11,604 nucleotides of DNA from Patescibacteria group bacterium (lineage in GTDB: Bacteria; Patescibacteriota; Gracilibacteria; UBA1369; JAHJTR01). Position 1 is the first letter of the stretch. Every line of letters starts with the position of its first letter. Shown piece after piece: positions 6,734 through 11,604 of the stretch. Position numbers and translations under genes: made by a program. The notes under the pieces were generated by a model, which worked only from the letters and a program-made list of their open reading frames with translations, did not search any database and was not told where the DNA came from. The DNA is taken from positions 1 to 11,604 of the forward strand of contig JAHJTR010000189.1 of assembly GCA_018829865.1 (NCBI GenBank), written 5' to 3'.

Positions 6734-8026
6734 TTAAGAGAGCGAAAGTCTGATTACGGTTTTTGTTGAATTTGTTGCTTTAAAATCGTCGCTTATCGCC
6801 ATGTTGCCGATTGCGATAATTTTATCTTTATTAAGAAGTAAGGGGATTTCGTTTCTTTCGAAAATTGGGATTTTATTATTGATAAAAAAGTCCTGAATTT
6901 TTTGATGGCCTTTCATGCCGAAGGGTTTGAATTTATCGCCCGGTTTAAAGGCTCTTTGGGTCAATTTGCCCTCAATTTTATCCGCATCTATATATAGGTA
7001 TGTTTTTGACTTTAAATTTGTGGGGATTTTTTTGAGTTTTTTTGTTTCGATTTTTTTTATTTTTTTAGTGAGTTTATTAAGGATATTGATTTTTCCGTTA
7101 CTTAAAATAATTTCATTTTTTCCAAAAGGTTTCTTGCTTCCGGTTTTTTCATTATTGATCAGTTCGATTACATCTTTGATTAATTTATTTGAGATAATTG
7201 AATTTTCGAGTTTTTGGTAGAGATCATAAAGGATTTGATTTTGAAGTGCGGGATTTAATGATTTGAAGTTTTTTAGTGGTAGTCGGGCTTTTGTTTTGTT
7301 GGTGATGAGGTTTTTTTTGAGCCATTTTTGGCTTTCTTCTGCTATAAAGTCATATGCTTCTTGCAGAATCTGTTTTGTATTGATGAAGGAGTTTAAAAGT
7401 GAGGGGTTGATGTCTTTTAATTTTGGGATAACATTTAGTCTAATGGCATTTCGTGTGTATTTAGTGCTTTTGTTGGTTTTGTCTTCTCTGAATTTAATTT
7501 TTTTATCTTTTACATAATTTTTAATCTCCTGCTTAGTGAGATTATTCATTGGTCTTAAATAAATATTTCGATTACTTGGAATGCCGAGTAGGCCTTTAAG
7601 TCCCGTGCCTCTGGTGAAATTAATTAAAAAAGTTTCTAAAGAGTCGTTTAAGTGGTGCGCTAAGAGAATTTTTTTAGGATGATGCTTGTCTGCAATCTCC
7701 TCAAAAAATTTATATCTTAACTCGCGACCGGTTGTTTCGAATGATTTTTGAGAGGCGATTTTTTTTAGGTTTAACTCTTTGATCTCAAATATTAAATTAT
7801 TTTTTTGGCAATAATCCTCGATGAAGTTTGCATCTTTTTTACTGGTCTTGCCTCTGATGCCATGCTCGATGTGGCAGACGATCGGTTGGAAACCTGAATT
7901 TACCAAAATATGCAAAAGGCACATTGAATCAATTCCGCCTGAAACCGCGACTACGATTTTACTTTTTGGCGTTATTTTATGATTTTTTAAATTTTGGCTG
8001 ATAATGGCTTCGACCTTTGGGGGCAT
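6734..8026 (-). CDS. tilS: tRNA(Ile)-lysidine synthase
   Basis: Attaches lysine to C34 of the tRNA(Ile) CAU anticodon so that it reads AUA, an essential step for AUA decoding in most bacteria. The 430-residue protein has the PP-loop ATPase signature VAVSGGIDS (26-34), CHIEHGIRG (51-59), RELRYKFF (101-108), HHLNDSLET (124-132) followed by RGTGLKGL, and EDKTNKSTKYTRNAIR (181-196). A C-terminal TilS domain is visible in KFKPFGMKGHQKIQDFF and FERNEIPLLL. The usual HxxDD pair reads N-D here. The protein is rich in Lys, matching the A-rich coding strand. ATG 8026 is the only plausible start before the PP-loop, as no in-frame GTG or TTG follows. It therefore overlaps the end of the RNHCP gene by 50 nt, suggesting translational coupling. 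Confidence 0.95.
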   Translation of the reverse strand: MPPKVEAIISQNLKNHKITPKSKIVVAVSGGIDSMCLLHILVNSGFQPIVCHIEHGIRGKTSKKDANFIEDYCQKNNLIFEIKELNLKKIASQKSFETTGRELRYKFFEEIADKHHPKKILLAHHLNDSLETFLINFTRGTGLKGLLGIPSNRNIYLRPMNNLTKQEIKNYVKDKKIKFREDKTNKSTKYTRNAIRLNVIPKLKDINPSLLNSFINTKQILQEAYDFIAEESQKWLKKNLITNKTKARLPLKNFKSLNPALQNQILYDLYQKLENSIISNKLIKDVIELINNEKTGSKKPFGKNEIILSNGKINILNKLTKKIKKIETKKLKKIPTNLKSKTYLYIDADKIEGKLTQRAFKPGDKFKPFGMKGHQKIQDFFINNKIPIFERNEIPLLLNKDKIIAIGNMAISDDFKATNSTKTVIRLSLS

Positions 8027-8342
8027 TTGTGGTTTGAGTTAAAAGGATGAGAATGTCTAAATTATCGTCGCTTGCTGATTTGTTATTCATCAATATGTGA
8101 CATTTTTCGCATTCGTGAGTGATTATATATCCTTTTTTACTATTATAGGTAGCTGATTTTGGCATCATTAAGCCTTGGCAATTACTGTCCCTATCACCGG
8201 GTATTTTTTGGTCCACATGTAGCGAATAAAGACAGCTTGGGCAATGGTTGCGGCATCCCTTGTCTAGGGCCATTACTGTTTTGCCACATTTTTTACATTT
8301 GTAACTTTCATTTATGAAAATGAAGTTCTTTTTCTTAAGCAT
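7977..8342 (-). CDS. RNHCP-domain zinc-ribbon protein
   Basis: A 121-residue protein recognised by the motif RNHCP at 31-35, the name-giving signature of the RNHCP domain family. Cysteine pairs that could hold zinc are C16-x2-C19, C34-x2-C37 and C78-x2-C81, with further Cys at 30 and 55. The family pattern CPxCLxSLHVD followed by PGDR and C-x-GLM-x-P is present in full. The function of the family is not established. Zinc ribbons of this kind suggest nucleic acid binding, but that is inference. It is the first gene of a two-gene unit, and its last 50 nt lie inside the tilS reading frame. It faces the pilus operon across a 94-nt AT-rich region. The ATG at 8342 has no Shine-Dalgarno. Confidence 0.88.
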   Translation of the reverse strand: MLKKKNFIFINESYKCKKCGKTVMALDKGCRNHCPSCLYSLHVDQKIPGDRDSNCQGLMMPKSATYNSKKGYIITHECEKCHILMNNKSASDDNLDILILLTQTTNAPKGRSHYQPKFKKS

Positions 8343-8363
8343 TTTTAATTAGATGAGTTGAAA

Positions 8364-8403
8364 TATTTTAGTTAATTCTGTAGACTGATTTTAAACTAAA
8401 ATA
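8364..8403. promoter_or_regulatory. Divergent promoter region with a 10-bp inverted repeat
   Basis: TATTTTAGTT (8364-8373) and AACTAAAATA (8394-8403) are exact reverse complements 20 nt apart, between the divergent RNHCP and pilN genes. Each arm read outward contains TAAAAT, the -10 form used at two other proposed promoters here, and would give leaders of about 16 and 28 nt. The matching -35 boxes are poor. An alternative for the pilus operon is TTGAAA (8358-8363), 17 nt, TAGACT (8381-8386). The repeat could also be an operator for both directions. Confidence 0.4.
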
Positions 8404-8436
8404 AATAATTTTAAAAATAATTTAACCAATATAAAT

Positions 8437-8943
8437 ATGGCTGAAACCCATAAAAGCTATGTAGCGTTTAGGTTCCTTGATTACTTGGCAATACTTATTT
8501 TTGTAGTGTTTATAGTAGCGGGTGCTTATTTTTTTTGGCAGCATAGTGTTGCAAAGGCTCAGAATACTAATCTGAAGGCTGAAATCATTTCTGTCACAAA
8601 AAAGATTGAGGTTCTGAAGAAAAAAGATTATGAGAAAATTGCTTTGTCTCAAAACTTTTTGAAGAAAATTAATAATGATGCGATTGTTTGGTCAAATGTT
8701 ATTGATAAACTAAGAACTCTTACTCCTGAAGGTGTGGAGTATAATTCTTATGTGGGTACTGAGGCTAATGAGATTAATATAAGTGTTGAGGCGGGATCTG
8801 TTGATAAAGTTATTGCTACGATAAAAGCTTATACGGGTGATGCCGGTTTTGAGGATGTGTTTGTACCATCTGTTAATAAGGGGGTTACAGGAGAAGGAGA
8901 AAAGCTTTATAGTTTTACAATTAACGCAATATACAATAAATAA
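8437..8943 (+). CDS. pilN: Type IV pilus inner-membrane protein PilN
   Basis: A 168-residue bitopic membrane protein: a short cytoplasmic N-terminus, one membrane helix (about 15-34), a Lys-rich coiled coil (about 38-72) and a C-terminal small alpha/beta domain (about 78-168). PilN pairs with PilO to link the cytoplasmic pilus machinery to the periplasmic or outer parts. Recognition rests on topology, size and position directly before a clear pilO and pilC, since sequence conservation in this family is low. The conserved INLLP-like N-terminal motif, by which PilN normally binds PilM, is absent, and no pilM precedes it. It is the first gene of the plus-strand operon, and pilO begins 20 nt later. 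The leader is AT-rich without Shine-Dalgarno. Confidence 0.75.
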   Translation: MAETHKSYVAFRFLDYLAILIFVVFIVAGAYFFWQHSVAKAQNTNLKAEIISVTKKIEVLKKKDYEKIALSQNFLKKINNDAIVWSNVIDKLRTLTPEGVEYNSYVGTEANEINISVEAGSVDKVIATIKAYTGDAGFEDVFVPSVNKGVTGEGEKLYSFTINAIYNK

Positions 8944-8963
8944 TTATTTAATTTAAAAGTATT

Positions 8964-9539
8964 ATGGAATATAAACCATCTATTGTTCCCAGAGTAGTCT
9001 CGATTGTACTGTTTCTGATTGTTATTTCCGGCGTTATTTTTTATGTTTTGCCGTTGGCTGATGCTCTTGAGCGTTATAATGCTGAAAATGCGACTCAAAA
9101 GGTTCAACTTACCGAGCTTAATGAAAAATTGACTGAATTGCAGACCTATGAAAAGACATATAAATCGGTTGATGCCAGTAAGCTCCTTGCCGAGGTTCCC
9201 GAAGAAATTAATCAGTCGGGTTTGATTGAGGATTTTCATAAAATTGCCGGAGCCAATAATATTATTTACAGCTCACTGAGTTTCGGTTTGCAGAGAAGTG
9301 TTGATCCGGGAATTAATGCTGTTACGGTTCATGCTTCTTTTGAAGGAGATTATGATGACTTGCAGAATTTTTTAAAGGGTCTCGAGGTTAATGGGCGAAA
9401 GATGATTGTAAAAAATATTGGAGTGCAATTGGGTGAAACTGTTGAGGTTGAAAAAATTGATTCAACTACGGATGAGAAAGTGATGGAGCTTAAAAAGAAT
9501 GCGGTTTTCACTTTAACTATTGAAGCTTACTATCAATAA
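8964..9539 (+). CDS. pilO: Type IV pilus inner-membrane protein PilO
   Basis: A 191-residue protein with one membrane helix at about 10-30, a coiled coil at about 33-66 and a periplasmic ferredoxin-like domain. The family's key block is visible in VHASFEGDYDDLQNFLKGLE (about 122-141), which matches the PilO pattern V-x-G-x-Y-x-x-L-x-x-F-L-x-x-LE, followed by the usual R at 145. The tail TLTIEAYYQ is the final beta strand typical of PilO. PilO dimerises with PilN to form the alignment complex of the pilus machine. It sits 20 nt after pilN and 15 nt before pilC. No Shine-Dalgarno is seen before the ATG. Confidence 0.85.
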   Translation: MEYKPSIVPRVVSIVLFLIVISGVIFYVLPLADALERYNAENATQKVQLTELNEKLTELQTYEKTYKSVDASKLLAEVPEEINQSGLIEDFHKIAGANNIIYSSLSFGLQRSVDPGINAVTVHASFEGDYDDLQNFLKGLEVNGRKMIVKNIGVQLGETVEVEKIDSTTDEKVMELKKNAVFTLTIEAYYQ

Positions 9540-9554
9540 AATTAAATTAATCAT

Positions 9555-10787
9555 ATGAGTAATTTTAAAGAAAATATGTCTAGTGATTCGCCATTATCAA
9601 AAGAGATAAAGGATATTGATAAATATTTGGAGTCGGTGAATTTGGATGAGAGGGGACTTGAGAAGGATCGCATTGTTTATGGTGTGACTGACACCAGTGC
9701 TCGTTCGCTTTGGCAAAAGGTTGATGATTATTTGGTTGATCAATCAAAGGTGCCGATTGATGAAAAGGCTTACTTTTTCCATTTGCTTGCAGTAATGCTT
9801 GATGCCGGTTTGCCGATTCTTAAGTCGCTGAGAGTTTTGGCTGTTCGTACATCGAACAGGAGATTTCGAAGAGTAATAAATACGCTTATTTATAATGTTG
9901 AGAATGGTAAGAGACTTTCAGACTCCATGAGTAAATTCCCCGAGGTGTTTGATGAAAGTGAAATTGGGATAGTGCGGTCGGGTGAGGCTGTTGGGCATTT
10001 GGATCAAATGTTGTTTAAATTATCTGATCAGCTTGAAAAGGATCGTGCTCTTTCTCAGAAAATCAGCGGTACTTTATGGTATCCGATTGTTGTCTTGATT
10101 GTATTGGTATTGGTAGCCTCCATTATTATTATCTTTGTGATTCCCACTTTAAAAACTCTTTTTGAGGCGAGTGGGGTTGAGCTTCCGTTCTTTACGCGAA
10201 TGTTTATTGGGATCAGCGATGTTATTGGTAAGTTGTGGTGGTTGTTTATCCTGATTTTTATTGCGATTTACACTATTTTTAGTACTTATATTCATAGTGA
10301 ATCAGGTCGTTTTCGTTGGGATTATTTTAAACTGACAATTCCTATTGTTGGAGATATTATTCGTCGAACTATTATTGCCAGATTTGTTTTGCTTTTAAGT
10401 GTGCTTGTTGAATCTGGTTTGCCTATTAATAGGAGTTTGCATATTGTGGCGAATTCTCTGGGCAATGATGTTTATAAGCGCAAAGTTATGGCTGTGAAAG
10501 AGAAAGTTGAGCAGGGGCAGCGGATTAGCGATAATTTGAAAGATGCTCCTTATTTATTTCCGGATACTATTGTTAATATGATTAATATAGGAGAGGGATC
10601 TGCTTCACTTGGGCAAATTTCCTATAAACTTGCAACTCACTATATGAGAGAGGTTGATTCAAGTATTAAGAAATTAACTACAGTGTTTGAGCCAATTGTA
10701 ATTCTGTTTGTTGCTCTGTTTGTGGCTCTTCTTGCTATCTCTGTCTTGTTGCCATTATTCTCGCTTGGAGATGTGATGGTTAAATAA
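9555..10787 (+). CDS. pilC: Type IV pilus platform protein PilC
   Basis: A 410-residue inner-membrane platform protein that couples the assembly ATPases to pilin insertion and extraction. It has two T2SS-F domains, about 71-196 and 272-398, which mirror each other: LDAGLPILKSL (82-92) with VESGLPINRSL (285-295), and SGEAVGHLDQ (142-151) with IGEGSASLGQ (345-354). Membrane helices follow each cytoplasmic part, near 176-198, 227-246 and 381-402. The N-terminal 65 residues are polar and not conserved. Length is normal for the family. ATG 9555 is the first in frame, and an ATG at 9576 is a possible later start. It lies between pilO (15 nt) and a prepilin gene (17 nt). The driving ATPases PilB and PilT are not in the window. 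Confidence 0.94.
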   Translation: MSNFKENMSSDSPLSKEIKDIDKYLESVNLDERGLEKDRIVYGVTDTSARSLWQKVDDYLVDQSKVPIDEKAYFFHLLAVMLDAGLPILKSLRVLAVRTSNRRFRRVINTLIYNVENGKRLSDSMSKFPEVFDESEIGIVRSGEAVGHLDQMLFKLSDQLEKDRALSQKISGTLWYPIVVLIVLVLVASIIIIFVIPTLKTLFEASGVELPFFTRMFIGISDVIGKLWWLFILIFIAIYTIFSTYIHSESGRFRWDYFKLTIPIVGDIIRRTIIARFVLLLSVLVESGLPINRSLHIVANSLGNDVYKRKVMAVKEKVEQGQRISDNLKDAPYLFPDTIVNMINIGEGSASLGQISYKLATHYMREVDSSIKKLTTVFEPIVILFVALFVALLAISVLLPLFSLGDVMVK

Positions 10788-10804
10788 TTTAAGTGTATTA
10801 ATTT

Positions 10805-11362
10805 ATGAAATTTTCTCTTCCACAAACATATAATAAAAGAGGATTTACCTTGATCGAATTGTTGATGGTAATTGTTATTATTAGTATTTTGGCTGTACTT
10901 GCAGTTAATGCTTATATTTATGCCAGATATAAAGGTCTTCTTAATTTGCAGACAGAGAAAGTTGTTGAAAGTATAAGAAGTGCCAAGTATGAAGTTACTA
11001 AAGGCAGAGCGGAAGGTGAGCCTGTGTGTAATGCTTTGAGAATTGTTGTGGGGGCTGAAATAATTGAGAAGCATGAAGGTGAATATGTGGGTGAAATATG
11101 TAAAAATTTCCTTAAAATTGGTAGTAAATATGTTCTTTCAACTCCCGTTAATGTTGGTTCGATAAAGGTTAATGGTAATGAGGCGGATGAGGTTTTTATT
11201 TACTTTAGTCCTCCTGATGGGGAAATGTTTGTTAATGAAGGGACTAAAAGCAAAATTGATTTAATGATGCAATTCGGTGATAAGGATGAAATTGCATGGC
11301 AAAGGGAAATTACAATTGATGCACTTACAAATGTTGCAAAGATGCAACCTCCTAAAAAATAA
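10805..11362 (+). CDS. Type IV prepilin, candidate pilin subunit
   Basis: A 185-residue precursor with a class III signal: a short basic leader ending NKRG at residues 10-13, predicted cleavage after G13, and mature sequence FTLIELL with the essential Glu at position +5. The N-terminal hydrophobic helix runs to about residue 40, and a globular domain follows. Two cysteines (C75 and C99) could form a disulfide if the protein is exported to an oxidising space. Its role as main pilin or minor pseudopilin cannot be decided from sequence. It lies 17 nt after pilC and 5 nt before a second prepilin gene. It needs a prepilin peptidase, which is not encoded here. Confidence 0.88.
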   Translation: MKFSLPQTYNKRGFTLIELLMVIVIISILAVLAVNAYIYARYKGLLNLQTEKVVESIRSAKYEVTKGRAEGEPVCNALRIVVGAEIIEKHEGEYVGEICKNFLKIGSKYVLSTPVNVGSIKVNGNEADEVFIYFSPPDGEMFVNEGTKSKIDLMMQFGDKDEIAWQREITIDALTNVAKMQPPKK

Positions 11363-11367
11363 TATTG

Positions 11368-11604
11368 ATGAAAAAGACCTTACATAAAAGAGCGTTTACT
11401 ATAGTTGAAGTATTAATTGGTATTACTGTGATTTCGCTTACTATAGTGAGTATTACGGGATTGGTGGTGCGGACGATTCAGGCTAATACAGCTAATATGA
11501 ATAGTTTTGTGGCTTCGCAGCTGGCTCAAGAGGGGCTTGAGATTACTCGGAATATGCGTGATAGCAATTGGATGCGTAATTTGGATTGGCTTGGGAGTAA
11601 GCAA
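11368..11604 (+). CDS. Second type IV prepilin, PilV-like, cut by window edge
   Basis: The ATG at 11368 opens a frame of 79 codons that runs off the window without a stop. The product begins with a basic leader ending KRA, then FTIVEVL with Glu at +5 and a hydrophobic helix to about residue 34. The residue before the predicted cleavage site is Ala instead of the usual Gly. The segment SQLAQEGLEITRNMRDSNW (about 50-68) is characteristic of minor prepilins of the PilV type in Patescibacteria, where this gene commonly follows other prepilins. It begins 5 nt after the previous stop, so it is co-transcribed. The C-terminal part is missing. Confidence 0.85.
   Translation, partial: MKKTLHKRAFTIVEVLIGITVISLTIVSITGLVVRTIQANTANMNSFVASQLAQEGLEITRNMRDSNWMRNLDWLGSKQ

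Noticed and set aside
8422..8652. 76-codon frame on minus overlapping the start of pilN
   Set aside because: It is antisense to a recognisable pilus gene, low in complexity and without family features.
10640..11074. 144-codon frame on minus across the pilC-prepilin junction
   Set aside because: It is antisense to two well-supported genes, is rich in Asn and Ser as expected for a shadow frame, and has no recognisable motif.
1681..11362. UGA recoded as glycine, as in some Patescibacteria
   Set aside because: Eleven full-length proteins end at TAA under the standard code with conserved Gly positions encoded by GGN, and no gene looks truncated by TGA.

Overview
The window looks like low-GC bacterial DNA, most likely from the Candidate Phyla Radiation (Patescibacteria). 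This is inferred, not proven. The evidence is the style of the Hsp20 and prepilin proteins (for example the AQEGLEITRN-type segment of the last prepilin), tightly packed short genes, AT-rich leaders without Shine-Dalgarno sequences, and a compact type IV pilus operon. All eleven stop codons visible are TAA. Full-length family members read through under the standard bacterial code, with no sign of UGA recoding.

Layout. (1) 1-743, minus: N-terminal half of a membrane polyprenyl-phosphate glycosylphosphotransferase, cut by the window edge, with its own promoter at 779-806. (2) 744-1251: noncoding stretch with a cluster of eight palindromic REP-like units (843-1210) and a hairpin behind rnpB. (3) 1252-1618, minus: RNase P RNA with a clear promoter. 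(4) 1681-2559, minus: membrane-anchored metallophosphoesterase. (5) 2694-3281, minus: TPR protein with a strong promoter in front and a terminator behind. (6) 3397-6630, minus: ftsH, hsp20 and galU, closely spaced behind one promoter. (7) 6734-8342, minus: an RNHCP zinc-ribbon gene overlapping tilS by 50 nt. (8) 8343-8436: divergent intergenic region with a 10-bp inverted repeat. (9) 8437-11604, plus: type IV pilus operon pilN, pilO, pilC, prepilin, prepilin (cut by the right edge).

How the genes fit together. The right third is one functional module: PilN and PilO form the inner-membrane alignment complex, PilC is the platform protein, and the two prepilins are substrates that need a prepilin peptidase encoded elsewhere. 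The assembly ATPases, PilM, PilD and any secretin are not in the window. The middle third is housekeeping: membrane proteolysis and chaperoning (FtsH, Hsp20), UDP-glucose supply (GalU), and tRNA maturation (TilS, RNase P). GalU and the glycosylphosphotransferase both belong to surface polysaccharide synthesis but are in separate transcription units.

No clearly new multi-gene system is visible. The most unusual items are the covarying palindrome cluster, the pilus operon that starts with a PilN lacking the usual PilM-binding motif, and the uniform absence of Shine-Dalgarno sequences.
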